Source: Arcanobacterium_A hippocoleae_A (GTDB lineage: Bacteria; Actinomycetota; Actinomycetes; Actinomycetales; Actinomycetaceae). Taken from it: a stretch of DNA of 64,000 nt. Of this stretch, positions 1 to 13,978 are shown in pieces. Every line of letters begins with the position of its first letter. Position 1 is the first letter of the stretch. Under the pieces are notes generated by a model. It was not told where the DNA came from. It saw only the letters and a program-made list of their open reading frames with translations, and did no database searches. The stretch lies in assembly GCA_040360365.1 (NCBI GenBank), contig CP136412.1; one strand, 5' to 3'. Position numbers and translations under genes: made by a program.

Positions 1-479
1 TTATGTGGTGGGGGTCATGTTGTTTTGGTTTGGTGTTTTGGTTTGTTTGTGTGTAGAGTATTTATTCGTTGCGAGGGCGATGGTGATTGGCTGTGATGGT
101 GGTTTTGCTGCTTGAGTGGTTGTGATTGTTGTTTTTGTGATGTGTCTGACTGGGTTTTGATTTGACTTTTGTTGGTTGGGTTGGTAGGCTTGGTTGGGTT
201 GCTGCTTTGGATGGCTGTCCTGGTTTTGGGGTGGTTGTTTGGGTGTTGGTGTGTTGTTTGGAATCTCAATAGTGTGTCAGCTTTTTATGATGATGTTTTT
301 TGGTTGACTGGCTTTTGATGTGGGCTCTTTTTGGGGTTTGTGTTTTTGGTTGGTTGATTGTTTTTGCCTGGCTGATTTTTTTGGTTGGGTTTTTGTTTTG
401 CCAGATTGTTCTGGTTTTTGTTGAGTCTGTTTTCGGGCTTTCCTTTTATGGATTGGATGCCTTTTTGGGTGTTTGGTTT
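1..479 (+). promoter_or_regulatory. rRNA operon leader, strongly G/T-rich
   Basis: This stretch precedes 16S rRNA and contains no credible gene. The plus strand is almost devoid of C and A for several hundred bases, a composition shared with the 16S-23S spacer but reversed (A/C-rich) after 23S. It must carry the rRNA promoter(s) and leader. TATGAT at 286-291 is a possible -10 element, but no well-spaced -35 was found, so the promoter position is not assigned. Confidence 0.5.
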
Positions 480-2004
<1,525 letters not shown>

Positions 2005-2200
2005 GGGAGCCTTTTGGTCGCTGTTTTTGTCTAGTTTGGTGGCCGGCTTTGGATTTTTGTTCAGGGTTTTGGTTTTCTTTTTGTGGGCGTCATTGTTTTT
2101 GGTTGGCATGCTGTTGGGTTTCGGGGTAACACCTGGTTTTTGCTGCCTGGGCTGATGGATGCTTTTTTGGTGTTTGTTGGTTTGGTGTTGGTTTGGTGGT

Positions 2201-2233
2201 TGAGAATTGTATAGTGGACGCGAGCATCTTTGG
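2201..2233 (+). promoter_or_regulatory. Conserved 16S-23S spacer box
   Basis: The 280-base spacer between 16S and 23S has no tRNA gene and is G/T-rich. Its one conserved element reads GAGAATTGTATAGTGGACG followed by CGAGCATC. A closely similar box (GAGAACTGCACAGTGGACG) is familiar from spacers of many Actinobacteria and is thought to serve rRNA processing or antitermination. The function here is inferred from that resemblance. Confidence 0.55.
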
Positions 2234-2282
2234 TTTGTTGAAGAAGCATGTTTTTATGTTTTTTGATTTAATTGTTTTTGTT

Positions 2283-5360
<3,078 letters not shown>

Positions 5361-5492
5361 CAATAAATCATAAACATTTTGTCCTCGCGTCTGCTATACA
5401 TATCTGGACCACCACAACCAGTAAAAAACACACACATACAGCAAAAACACAACACACAAGAAGACTTGTTCTCATGTTGTTACTCCAAAGCT

Positions 5493-5610
5493 TTGACGGT
5501 GGTCATAGCGGTAGGGAAACGCCCAGCATCCATCCCGAACCTGGAAGCTAAGCCTACCAACGCCAATGGTACTGCCCCCGCGAGGGAGTGGGAGAGTAGG
5601 AAACCGCCGT
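5493..5610 (+). rRNA. rrf: 5S ribosomal RNA
   Basis: A 5S-type sequence with the conserved blocks GGGAAACGCCC, CCGAACCTGGAAGCTAAGCC and GGGAGAGTAGG, and complementary ends (TTGACGGTGGT with ACCGCCGTCA). It lies about 130 bases after 23S in an A/C-rich spacer and is the last gene of the operon. Confidence 0.96.
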
Positions 5611-5630
5611 CACCAAACCAAAAAACAATT

Positions 5631-5670
5631 TTAAAGCCTTAACCCACAAAAAACAGGGTTAAGGCTTTAA
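5631..5670 (+). terminator. rRNA operon terminator
   Basis: A perfect 15-bp inverted repeat (TTAAAGCCTTAACCC at 5631-5645 and its complement at 5656-5670) closes a 10-base loop 20 bases after 5S. A/T-rich flanks on both sides could support termination in either direction. Confidence 0.9.
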
Positions 5671-6248
5671 AACAACACAAAAACAAAAAAACGCCTTGTG
5701 TTCTTCCTTCTACGATAAGCACGCTGATATGATACGGGCGAGTATACGGATAGTCCCGCAGTTATTGCTGATTCGATTGATTGTTTCTCGTCATTGCAAT
5801 ATTTTGGAAATCGCTAAAGGAATGGAGCATTTTGTTTGCCGCGAAGTCTGCGGCAAATGTTTTTTGCTTTCTAATCAAATTTTTTGCATAATTCGGATTA
5901 TCTAATTTGGATAAATAAACGGAAGAAAAATCGGATTATTTCCCGCAGCATTAAATTATAAAATCTTTATTTATACGTAAAATGCAATTAAGTAATGTTA
6001 GAACACAAAAGTTCTGGGTTATCAATAATAGCGAACCCAGAACTTTTAGTTTATCAGCAAAATATATTGTCAAAGTTTGTGCAGCAGCAGTGCAGCTTAC
6101 AGTAACCAGCACCATCCCTTTGGTTTATTCGACGCATATCAAACAAACTAAAAGGATAGTGCAATCCAGAAGCGTACTGCACCTGTACAAGCAGAAACAG
6201 AATCCGACACGATGATTGTGTTAATTCAACCTTTTATTTGAAGGTAAA
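5671..6248. other. Intergenic region with a terminator-like hairpin
   Basis: No credible gene was seen in this AT-rich stretch between the rRNA operon and glgC. It holds a perfect 14-bp hairpin, AAAAGTTCTGGGTT at 6007-6020 with its complement at 6034-6047, flanked by A and T runs. An imperfect hairpin, better paired as minus-strand RNA, lies at 6109-6163 (GCACCATCC against GGATAGTGC). Either could end the minus-strand glgC transcript. Confidence 0.6.
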
Positions 6249-7493
6249 TTATCGAGTTACACGTGCACCTTTCGGAACAACAACTATTCCGCTTTCCGTA
6301 ACACTAAATCCGCGCTCAATATCATGTTCGCGGTTTATGCCCAGCTGCGCACCTTCCTCAATTACCACATTTTTATCGATAATCGCGTTCACGACGGTTG
6401 CATTACGACCGACATTTACACTATCGAAAAGTACAGAATTGCGTACGGAAGCCCAAGAATTAACTCGCACATGCGGCGAAAGTACTGAACTCATTACTTC
6501 GCCGCCAGAAACGATTACTCCGGGAGAAATAATTGAATCAAGTGCGTGCCCGAGACGTTCATGATGTCCGTAAACAAACTTCGCCGGCGGCAGACCAGTA
6601 TAGCCAGTGAGAAGCGGCCACTTTGAGTTATAGAGATTAAAAATCGGAGTGACCGAAATTAAATCCTGATTTGCTTCAAAGAAAGCGTCAATTGTGCCGA
6701 CATCCCGCCAATAATTGCGGTCGCGATCGGTTGAACCCGGCACGTCGTTAAAGGTGAAGTCGTAAACCCCGCAATCGTCGTTATTTACGAAATTCGGCAC
6801 GATATTACCGCCCATATCATGGCTTGATTCAGAATCTCCGGCATCACTATGGAGCGCTTCAACAAGCGCATCTGCGGTGAATACGTAATTTCCCATTGAG
6901 GCAAGAATCTCATCTGGAGAATCGGGCAGGCCGGCGCACTCAGCAGGTTTTTCAAGGAATTGGCGAACCTTGCCGGGATGATTCGGATCGGTGTCAATTA
7001 CACCAAAATCTTTTGAAAGCCCTTTCGGCTGGCGGATACCGGCAACTGTGAGACCGTAGCCAGATTCAATATGCTGTTCAACCATCTGCGAGAAATCCAT
7101 CCGATAGATGTTATCCGCACCAGTGATTACCACATAGTCCGGCCGTTCATCATCGATAATATTTAAAGACTGATACACAGCATCTGCTGAACCTAAATAC
7201 CAGTTCTTCCCCACACGCTGCTGCGCCGGAACTGATGCAACAAAGTTGTTGAGAAGTGTCGACATTCGCCAAGTCTTCGAGATATGACGATCAAGTGAAT
7301 GCGATTTGTACTGTGTGAGTACCACAATCTTTAAATAGTCTGAATTAACTAGATTTGAAAGCGAAAAATCGATAAGACGATAAATTCCGCCGAAAGGAAC
7401 TGCCGGTTTTGCGCGTTCCTGAGTAAGCGGCATCAGGCGTTTACCTTCACCGCCAGCTAGGACAATTGCAAGCACATTTGGTTTTGACTTCAT
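6249..7493 (-). CDS. glgC: Glucose-1-phosphate adenylyltransferase (ADP-glucose pyrophosphorylase)
   Basis: The enzyme joins ATP and glucose-1-phosphate to give ADP-glucose, the committed donor for glycogen and, in actinobacteria, maltose-1-phosphate synthesis. The 414-residue product is the usual family length. Its N-terminal nucleotidyltransferase signature GGEGKRL is at residues 14-20, followed by the FGGIYRLIDFSLSN block and the GSADAVYQ substrate motif, with a left-handed beta-helix-like C-terminus. The ATG start follows an AAGGTG ribosome site. It is divergent from glgA across a 323-base region, the standard actinobacterial arrangement, so both genes probably share regulation. The frame is intact. 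Confidence 0.96.
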   Translation of the reverse strand: MKSKPNVLAIVLAGGEGKRLMPLTQERAKPAVPFGGIYRLIDFSLSNLVNSDYLKIVVLTQYKSHSLDRHISKTWRMSTLLNNFVASVPAQQRVGKNWYLGSADAVYQSLNIIDDERPDYVVITGADNIYRMDFSQMVEQHIESGYGLTVAGIRQPKGLSKDFGVIDTDPNHPGKVRQFLEKPAECAGLPDSPDEILASMGNYVFTADALVEALHSDAGDSESSHDMGGNIVPNFVNNDDCGVYDFTFNDVPGSTDRDRNYWRDVGTIDAFFEANQDLISVTPIFNLYNSKWPLLTGYTGLPPAKFVYGHHERLGHALDSIISPGVIVSGGEVMSSVLSPHVRVNSWASVRNSVLFDSVNVGRNATVVNAIIDKNVVIEEGAQLGINREHDIERGFSVTESGIVVVPKGARVTR

Positions 7494-7816
7494 ACCAACA
7501 CCTTAACTTATTAATCTCGTCATTGAGGAAGCGTTTCACACTCGCTTAATAATCAGTTTACTAGTTATTTATCTTCCAGTCATCGCAGATCGGGAAAAAG
7601 TTTAGAATTGCCGAATCTAACCAATTTTTATTCCGCACCATTATGGATAAATATTTTTCTCAATCTGAAAACCGGGAACTTTGTAATGAAATTGGTCTAC
7701 ACTTGGAAATAAGTAAGTTTGTACGCTGGCAATGCTGCGTATAGATTTATATTTCATATTCCGCAGCGATGCCGTCGTAAAGGCATAAGTAATAACCATA
7801 GTCAAAGGGGATTTTC
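7494..7816. promoter_or_regulatory. Divergent glgC/glgA promoter region
   Basis: This non-coding AT-rich stretch lies between two divergent glycogen genes and must hold both promoters. AAGGGGATTTTC just before 7817 contains the glgA ribosome site. No operator could be assigned by eye. Confidence 0.6.
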
Positions 7817-9043
7817 ATGCGCGTCGATCTTTTAACCCGCGAGTTTCCGCCGCACGTTTATGGCGGGGCAGGGGTACATGTAACTGAGCTTGCGCGAGTG
7901 CTGAAAGAACATATCACAGTGCATGTACATGCATTCGACGGGGCACGCCAAGAATCCCCGATTTCCGGGGTGGAAGTTCACGGTTATAACTATCCGGATG
8001 TACTGAAAGCAGAAAATGATGCTTTAAAAACTATGGGACTCGATTTAGCGATGGTTCCTGATACACAAGGTGCGGACATTGTCCATTCGCATACCTGGTA
8101 CGCGAATTTCGCTGGTCAGATAGCTTCATTGCTGCACGGAATTCCGCATATCATTTCGGCGCATTCACTTGAACCGCTGCGTCCGTGGAAGCGGGAGCAG
8201 CTTGGCGGCGGATATGAGCTTTCCTCGTGGATTGAAAAGACGGCATACGAAAATGCGGCCGGAATCATTGCTGTTTCGTACGCGATGCGGAAAGATATCT
8301 TGCGCTGCTATCCGAGTATTGATCCGCAGCGTGTGCATGTGATTCACAATGGGATTGATCTTGATGACTGGCAGGCTCCAACTACTGATCTGCAATGGCA
8401 GCAGGCACGCGAATATTTTGCAAGCTACGGGCTCGATCCCGATCAGCCGACAATAATTTTTGTCGGGAGAATCACACGGCAAAAAGGGGTTCCGGGTCTG
8501 CTTCGCGCACTTGGGAAAGTAGATCCGAATGTACAGGTGATTCTTTGTGCGGGTGCTCCGGATACTCCGGAGATTGCAGCCGAAACTCGCTCTCTTGTAG
8601 CAGAATTACAGACGAAACGGAAAGGAATTGTTTGGATTGAGGATCATCTCCCGCATGACCAAATCGTTGCACTTGAAGCATGTTCTACCGTTTTTGTTAC
8701 TCCATCGGTTTATGAACCGCTCGGTATTGTGAATCTTGAGGCGATGGGGGTAGGGCTGCCGGTTGTCGGTACTGAAACCGGAGGTATTCCCGATTGTATT
8801 GAACACGGGAAAACTGGCTTGCTCGTACCAATCGAGCAAATGGACGACGGTACTGGAACACCGCTCAATCCGGACAAGTTTGAAGCAGATCTTGCTGCAG
8901 CTTTGAATGAACTTTGTGCTAATCCGCAGAAAGCAAAGGAAATGGGAGCTGCTGGCCGGAAGCGGGTGGAAGAACATTTTGCTTGGAGTGAGATTGCGAA
9001 GAAGACTGTCGCTTTTTATGAACAAGTGCTGCAAAATCGTTAA
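7817..9043 (+). CDS. glgA: Glycogen synthase / alpha-maltose-1-phosphate synthase, GT4 family
   Basis: This GT4 glycosyltransferase uses ADP-glucose from the neighbouring GlgC. The N-terminal acceptor domain carries the actinobacterial motif YGGAGVHVTEL at residues 15-25. The C-terminal donor domain has FVGRITRQKG and the EX7E motif in EPLGIVNLEAMG. The 408-residue length and sequence match the GT4 (GlgM, Rv1212c-like) type rather than the longer GT5 GlgA of enterobacteria. In mycobacteria GlgM makes maltose-1-phosphate for the GlgE route, so the product here may be that rather than glycogen itself. The ATG start has an AAAGGGG ribosome site. Confidence 0.92.
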   Translation: MRVDLLTREFPPHVYGGAGVHVTELARVLKEHITVHVHAFDGARQESPISGVEVHGYNYPDVLKAENDALKTMGLDLAMVPDTQGADIVHSHTWYANFAGQIASLLHGIPHIISAHSLEPLRPWKREQLGGGYELSSWIEKTAYENAAGIIAVSYAMRKDILRCYPSIDPQRVHVIHNGIDLDDWQAPTTDLQWQQAREYFASYGLDPDQPTIIFVGRITRQKGVPGLLRALGKVDPNVQVILCAGAPDTPEIAAETRSLVAELQTKRKGIVWIEDHLPHDQIVALEACSTVFVTPSVYEPLGIVNLEAMGVGLPVVGTETGGIPDCIEHGKTGLLVPIEQMDDGTGTPLNPDKFEADLAAALNELCANPQKAKEMGAAGRKRVEEHFAWSEIAKKTVAFYEQVLQNR

Positions 9044-9200
9044 ACTCGAAAATAGAAACGGGTATCGCTGTTAGTAATTGCGGGACCAGGTATGTATTTA
9101 CGTTTCAGTGTGCGCACTCCAAACGCAGATACATAGACTCTTTTCTTTCCGCGCTAGGTACGCGGCATGAGGTTTAGCTAGTTTGAAGATTGGAGAAGTC

Positions 9201-9997
9201 ATGGGAGATGTGCTCACTATAAGTGATGTCACTGTGCAGCGAAATGGAAAGAAAATCCTGCAAAATTTAAATTGGTCAGTGAATGAAGGCGAGCGTTGGG
9301 TAATTTTTGGGCCGAATGGTGCCGGAAAAACTACGCTTGTACAGCTCATCTCCGGTTTTTACATCCGACCGTCGGAAAAGTAAAAATTCTTGGTGAATCA
9401 GTTGGAAATGTTAATCTAGCTGAGCTGCGTCCGCTGGTCGGGCTGGCCTCGGCCGCACTCGACAAGAAAATTCCAGGTAATACCAGAGTGCTTGATGTGG
9501 TACGTACCGCGGCATACGGGCAGACGGCTGCTTGGCGGGAAGAATATGAAAAAGAGGATGATGCGCGTGCAATGCAAATCCTGCGTCTGCTAGGTGTGGA
9601 AATGCTTGCCGAACGTAAATATAACTCAATTTCATCTGGTGAAATGAAACGTGTCGGCATTGCGCGTGCGCTTATGCCGAATCCAGAAATTTTAATCCTT
9701 GACGAACCAGCTTCCGGGCTTGATTTGGGCGGGCGTGAACAGTTGCTTACCGCGCTCACTGCACTTGCAAATGATCCGCACGCTCCAGTGATTATTCTGG
9801 TAACTCATCATATAGAGGAAATTCCGGCAGGGTTTACTCATGGTTTGCTATTGAAACAAGGGCAGATTTACGCACAAGAGCAGCTCACGCAAGTTTTTAC
9901 TTCGGAAAATATTTCCGGGCTATTTGATTTTTCTGTAGAAATTAAACCGAACGGCGCGCGTTTTGCCGTATCAGGCATCCGATCAGGAATAGAATAA
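9201..9997 (+). CDS. ABC transporter ATP-binding protein (frame broken once)
   Basis: Cytoplasmic ATPase of an ABC system related to a family often found near NfeD and band-7 genes in actinobacteria. From ATG 9201 (ribosome site GGAG at 9192-9195), residues 37-45 form Walker A, GPNGAGKTT. The signature SSGEMKRVGIARA and Walker B ILILDEPASGLD lie in a second frame, as does THHIEEIP. The frames join at a run of five T at 9356-9360; a sixth T restores ...ISGFLHPTVGKVKILGE. No permease gene is adjacent, so the substrate is unknown and a non-transport role is possible. The break is probably a consensus error. Confidence 0.85.
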
Positions 9998-10033
9998 GGC
10001 TGGTTGATTTTTTGCAGTTTTAACTCGGATTAT

Positions 10034-10072
10034 CTGGCGGCAGATGCAGCGTTTTGTTAGTTCTGCCGCCAG
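10034..10072 (+). terminator. Rho-independent terminator after the ABC ATPase
   Basis: An 11-bp perfect stem, CTGGCGGCAGA at 10034-10044 and its complement at 10062-10072, is followed by TTTATCTTT. It separates the ATPase gene from nfeD. Confidence 0.85.
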
Positions 10073-10249
10073 TTTATCTTTAAATCAATACTTAAGTATG
10101 AGCTGGTATACAGCGGCAGATAGCGTTTATTGATATCCTGATTGTAGTTGTCAGCAACAATTCTAAACTCGATATTGCGTGTTTCGAGAGCTCTGGTTAC
10201 TGAGCGAAAAATAATTTCGTGAATATCAGAAATAATTTAAGGAGCAGGT

Positions 10250-10678
10250 ATGGCATGGGGGATTTGGGCGTTAATCGCCATTGTACTTTTGATTCTTGAG
10301 ACTATCACTGTTGATTTTTCTCTTTTGATGATTTCCCTTGGTGCTTTTGCGACGGCAGTAGTGGCTGTTTTCAGTTCCAGTCTCGCCTTGCAGATTATCG
10401 CGTTTTCTGTGGTTTCTGTAGTCGCGCTGTTTTTCGTTCGCCCATGGGCGCGAGATCATGTGAATACAGCTTCTGGAAAAGAATCGAATATTTATGCGAT
10501 GGCTGGTCGGGAAGCTATTGCGCTAAGTGATATCACTGAAACTTCCGGTCGAGTGAAAATTGGCGGCGAGGTATGGAGTGCGCGCGCTGCGGACGATACA
10601 GTTATCCTTTCCGGTATGGAAGTGATTGTGGAAAAGATTGACGGTGCGCATGCCGTCGTAAAAGAGATTCAGGCTTAA
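10250..10678 (+). CDS. NfeD family membrane protein
   Basis: NfeD-type partner of SPFH/stomatin proteins, thought to help organise membrane microdomains and membrane protein quality control. The 142-residue protein has two or three hydrophobic segments in the first 70 residues, including a Phe/Val-rich stretch ending in VRPWARDH. A soluble OB-fold-like C-terminus follows (GREAIALSDI... GGEVWSARA). Start ATG has an AAGGAG ribosome site. It sits 52 bases before the band-7 gene, the normal NfeD-stomatin pair, probably co-transcribed. Confidence 0.9.
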   Translation: MAWGIWALIAIVLLILETITVDFSLLMISLGAFATAVVAVFSSSLALQIIAFSVVSVVALFFVRPWARDHVNTASGKESNIYAMAGREAIALSDITETSGRVKIGGEVWSARAADDTVILSGMEVIVEKIDGAHAVVKEIQA

Positions 10679-10730
10679 TTCAAAGCAAAACAAAATCGAC
10701 TTTTCACAAAAGAAAGAGTTAGGAGCGAGA

Positions 10731-11828
10731 ATGACGCCAGAAAATATTGGCGGCACCGTCGTCACAGTTGTGCTAGTGGTCTTTGCACTAGCTGTAGTTA
10801 TTGCAGTTATTCGGTCAGTGCTGCAGGTGCATCAAGGATACACTTATATTATTGAACGGCTCGGTAAGTATCATAAAACGCTGACTCCGGGTCTGCACTT
10901 TTTGGTTCCGTTTATTGATTCGGTACGGCAGCGAATTGATATGCGTGAGCAGGTTGTGCCATTCCCGCCGCAGCCCGTAATCACATCAGATAATATCGTC
11001 GTCAATATTGATACGGTGATTTATTACCAGGTAACTCAGCCCGAAGCTGCTACTTATGAAATTGCAGATCCGATGTCCGCTATTGAGCAGCTTGCTGTTA
11101 CTACATTGCGAAATATTATCGGTTCAATGGATATGGAACAGGCGCTCACCGGGCGAGATCAAATTAACGGTCAGCTGCGTGGTGTACTTGATGAAGCTAC
11201 CGGCCGTTGGGGTATTCGCGTCTCACGTGTAGAACTGAAAGCAATTGATCCGCCGGCAACTGTCCAATCTGCGATGGAACAGCAGATGAAAGCAGAACGT
11301 GACCGGCGTGCGGCTATTTTGACTGCGGAAGGTGTGAAACAGTCTGCAATTCTCACCGCTGAAGGTGAAAAGCAATCGGCTATTTTACGGGCAGAGGGAC
11401 AAGCACAGTCCACAATCTTGAAGGCGCAAGGCGAAAGCCGTGCGATTTTGCAGGTGTTTGATGCTGTACATCGCGGAAATGCTGATCCGAAGCTGCTTTC
11501 CTATGAGTACATTAAGACATTGCCGCTTATTGCCAACTCTTCATCTTCGAAGCTTTGGATTGTGCCGACAGAACTTACTGCGGCACTTGATTCGGTTACT
11601 AAAGGTTTTGCTGGAAAGACTCCGGAAGAGGACATCAAGGTTGATTTCTCTGGCGGGGAAGAAAGCATTTCTGCCACCTTGGCAAATACAGTACTTCCAG
11701 ATATTAATGAAGCATTAGCAAATGCAAAGGGCGAAGCCGACCGTGCAACCAGCGAAGCAGAAGAATCTGGAACCCGTTCCGGGAAATCGGTTAATCCGGA
11801 AGATTTGCTTGGGCAGCAGCCGAACTAA
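10731..11828 (+). CDS. SPFH/band-7 (stomatin-like, QmcA type) protein
   Basis: A membrane-anchored scaffold protein of the stomatin/prohibitin family. An N-terminal transmembrane helix (about residues 8-30) is followed by the band-7 domain: YTYIIERLGKYHKTLTPG, FIDSVRQRIDMREQV, TVIYYQVTQPEAA. The coiled region contains repeated ILTAEG, ILRAEG and ILKAQG units, typical of paraslipins. The 365-residue product matches the family. Start ATG has AGGAG. It pairs with the upstream NfeD gene and two hairpins close the operon. Confidence 0.93.
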   Translation: MTPENIGGTVVTVVLVVFALAVVIAVIRSVLQVHQGYTYIIERLGKYHKTLTPGLHFLVPFIDSVRQRIDMREQVVPFPPQPVITSDNIVVNIDTVIYYQVTQPEAATYEIADPMSAIEQLAVTTLRNIIGSMDMEQALTGRDQINGQLRGVLDEATGRWGIRVSRVELKAIDPPATVQSAMEQQMKAERDRRAAILTAEGVKQSAILTAEGEKQSAILRAEGQAQSTILKAQGESRAILQVFDAVHRGNADPKLLSYEYIKTLPLIANSSSSKLWIVPTELTAALDSVTKGFAGKTPEEDIKVDFSGGEESISATLANTVLPDINEALANAKGEADRATSEAEESGTRSGKSVNPEDLLGQQPN

Positions 11829-11838
11829 AATCTGAACT

Positions 11839-11942
11839 AAATCAAATATCTGGATGGATATTTGATTTTGGATTCACGGTATTAAAAGTAAATAACTTTA
11901 CCCCCAGCTGCGATAAGTTATGCAACGGCTGCGGGGTAAAGT
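11839..11942 (+). terminator. Two consecutive hairpins after the band-7 gene
   Basis: The first is a 12-bp perfect stem (AAATCAAATATC at 11839-11850, complement at 11857-11868) followed by TTGG. The second pairs ACTTTACCCC at 11895-11904 with GGGGTAAAGT at 11933-11942 and is followed by TTATTT. Together they look like a double terminator. Confidence 0.8.
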
Positions 11943-12053
11943 TTATTTCGCCGAAGTTTAAAATATATTCAGATACACATTCATGATCTGCGGTGTTTTC
12001 AGAAAACAGAGATTAAAATCAACTGGCAGGGATAATGATAACGATGGGGAGGG

Positions 12054-12923
12054 GTGAATACCTTGCGGATTATCGAAAACCTTGATCTGAATGATTCGCG
12101 GCTGAAAGATTTTACACAGCTGACGGATGTGGCTTTGCGCCGTAAACTCGAGACAGAACGCGGGCTGTATTTGGCGGAAGGACTGAAAGTTATTAAGCGG
12201 TCTCTTGCTGCCGGGCATATTCCGCGTGCGGTTCTTTCCGCACGCAAGTGGCTGGGGCAAATGGAAAAGCTTTTTGCTGATAGTGCTTTTGACACTTCAC
12301 AGCTGCCAATCTTTGTGGTTGACGAAGATCAGATTAAGGAAATTACCGGTTTTCGGATTCATCGCGGAGCTATTGCTGCAGTAAATCGCCCTCCGCTTGA
12401 GTCATTGGAAGTATTTCTGCAGCGTTTTTCCATTGATCGGCCCGCACGAATTTTTATTCTTGAAGATCTTGTTGACCACACAAATGTGGGCGCGATTTTC
12501 CGCTCTGCCGCGGCTCTTGGAGTTGACGGTATTCTTGTTACGCCTTCATGTGCGGATCCGCTTTACCGGCGTTCAATCAAAGTTGCGATGGGAAATGTTT
12601 TTCATATTCCGTGGACACGTCTTGAAAATTGGCCGGCAGATTTAGCGTTATTACATCAGAGAAACTGGGTTAGCGCAGCTCTTGCTCTTGGATCAGATTC
12701 GATTAGTCTTCGTGAATTTTCGGCATTACCGCAGGTTCGGAAGTATAACTCGCATCTTGCACTCGTACTAGGTACTGAGGGCGACGGATTGTGTGAGAAA
12801 ACAATTGCATCCACGCATTATCGTGTAGTGATTCCGATGAAATCGGAAGTTGATTCGCTAAATGTCGCAGCTGCCGGTGCGCTTGCAGCTTGGGAGCTGC
12901 AGCCAGCAAATATTCGGGATTAG
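12054..12923 (+). CDS. TrmH/SpoU family RNA 2'-O-methyltransferase
   Basis: SAM-dependent SPOUT methyltransferase that probably modifies a ribose in 23S rRNA or tRNA. After an N-terminal substrate-binding part (about residues 1-110, with LAEGLKVIKRSL) the SPOUT knot shows motif 1 NVGAIFRSA, motif 2 LGTEGDGL and motif 3 VVIPMKSEVDSLNVAAA. The 289-residue length is normal. The start is uncertain: GTG at 12054 overlaps a GGGGAGGGG sequence, whereas TTG at 12063 sits eight bases after it and may be the true start. The exact target base cannot be told from sequence. Confidence 0.9.
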   Translation: MNTLRIIENLDLNDSRLKDFTQLTDVALRRKLETERGLYLAEGLKVIKRSLAAGHIPRAVLSARKWLGQMEKLFADSAFDTSQLPIFVVDEDQIKEITGFRIHRGAIAAVNRPPLESLEVFLQRFSIDRPARIFILEDLVDHTNVGAIFRSAAALGVDGILVTPSCADPLYRRSIKVAMGNVFHIPWTRLENWPADLALLHQRNWVSAALALGSDSISLREFSALPQVRKYNSHLALVLGTEGDGLCEKTIASTHYRVVIPMKSEVDSLNVAAAGALAAWELQPANIRD

Positions 12924-12961
12924 CGGATAATTTATTCATTTGCGGATAATTTATTCATTTT
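12924..12961. repeat. 19-bp exact tandem duplication
   Basis: GCGGATAATTTATTCATTT occurs twice head to tail (12924-12942 and 12943-12961), directly after the stop codon of the methyltransferase gene. The duplication is perfect, which suggests it is recent. Confidence 0.9.
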
Positions 12962-13187
12962 CGGCGAGTTTATTCCTTAAACAAATTGAGATTTGGCTTT
13001 GGTGTAAATGTAATTTACATGGACTAAATGTTAATATGTTCGTGAAAATGCCGTCTTGCTGTTTTTCGCAGCAAATTTTCATCCGCGGCTATCTCAATGA
13101 TAGTTGTTGCCTGGTTGCAATGAGCGATGGTTCAGCATAGTATTTGTGCAAGAATACTGGCAAATAGGCTTTTAAAGGAATTGACTC

Positions 13188-13532
13188 GTGAGTTTTCATG
13201 CATTGTTTGTATACGATTCTGACTGCGGGTTTTGCTCCCGTTTTGTTCGATATTTTTCAGATAAAGAGCGGATTAATAACGTAAACTGGGTGACCAGTAT
13301 CGAATATAACGGTGCATTTTCCGGTTACGTTTCGCAGTCTGCGCTTTTTATTGAAGATGAAAAAGTGTTTCTTGAAAATAGGGCTATTGGAAAGCTGCTT
13401 ATTCAGTCCAGTAGAAAAATATGGAGGTTCGTCGGCCGGATACTCTTGATTCCCAGATTAAACTTTTTATTTAGTAAGTGTTATCGGACTATCGCTAAAA
13501 ACAGAAAGTCTCTTGGATGCCGTATTCGTTAA
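13188..13532 (+). CDS. DCC family (DUF393) thiol-disulfide oxidoreductase-like protein
   Basis: Small 114-residue protein with the family-defining start VYDSDCGFCSRF, whose two cysteines form the CxxC pair of DCC proteins. The rest is a thioredoxin-like fold with a hydrophobic C-terminal segment (GRILLIPRLNFLF). The family is predicted to do thiol-disulfide exchange, but substrates are unknown. The GTG start follows AAAGGA with normal spacing. It stands alone between the methyltransferase and a gene-poor stretch. Confidence 0.85.
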   Translation: MSFHALFVYDSDCGFCSRFVRYFSDKERINNVNWVTSIEYNGAFSGYVSQSALFIEDEKVFLENRAIGKLLIQSSRKIWRFVGRILLIPRLNFLFSKCYRTIAKNRKSLGCRIR

Positions 13533-13978
13533 AGTATTTTGCAATATCCATGAAAATATCCGTAGTATCTAAAATCGGAAAATCTGGGAAATGGATTGCC
13601 TAAGACGGCAGTTTCTATTGACGGCTGCAGCAGTTGTTGTAGTTAGTTAGATTATTTGTTTTCTTCGTTTGCTCCAGTTGAGTGTTTTTGTCCGGTCGTT
13701 TAATTCTTGGACTGCTGTGTCTAAGCAGGGTTCGGAGTATTGGCTCAAATTGAGATACCTTTGGCGAAGTATTGACAGAGCAGACTGCTAGTGTTTTTGT
13801 TGGTACTGCGTTGCCAGGGCGAGTGTGAATCATAAAAGGATTGACTTCCCGACGGGATGAGAAAAATTGGTTCGAAGATGAAAAACTGCCCTCCGCACGT
13901 TTTATTATCACCTTGAAAGATTACTTGCTTGCAGCGAAAGAAAACTAGAAAACTATATAGTTTTTGAGATGGTCTCTG
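13533..13978. other. Intergenic region, nothing recognised
   Basis: This 446-base stretch separates the DCC gene from the convergent response regulator. A 98-codon open frame on the minus strand (13615-13911) has no recognisable motif and no convincing start signal, so it is not called as a gene. No hairpin terminator was found. Confidence 0.4.

Noticed and set aside
5696..5905. 69-codon frame after the rRNA operon
   Set aside because: No motif, no good ribosome site, and AT-rich intergenic composition.
6249..6564. 108-codon plus-strand frame opposite glgC
   Set aside because: It is antisense to a well-conserved gene with no independent signals.
9356..9360. Programmed frameshift in the ABC ATPase
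   Set aside because: No slippery heptamer with downstream structure was seen, and many other genes show the same kind of loss at short runs.
13615..13911. 98-codon minus-strand frame
   Set aside because: No recognisable domain, unlikely composition and no convincing ribosome site.
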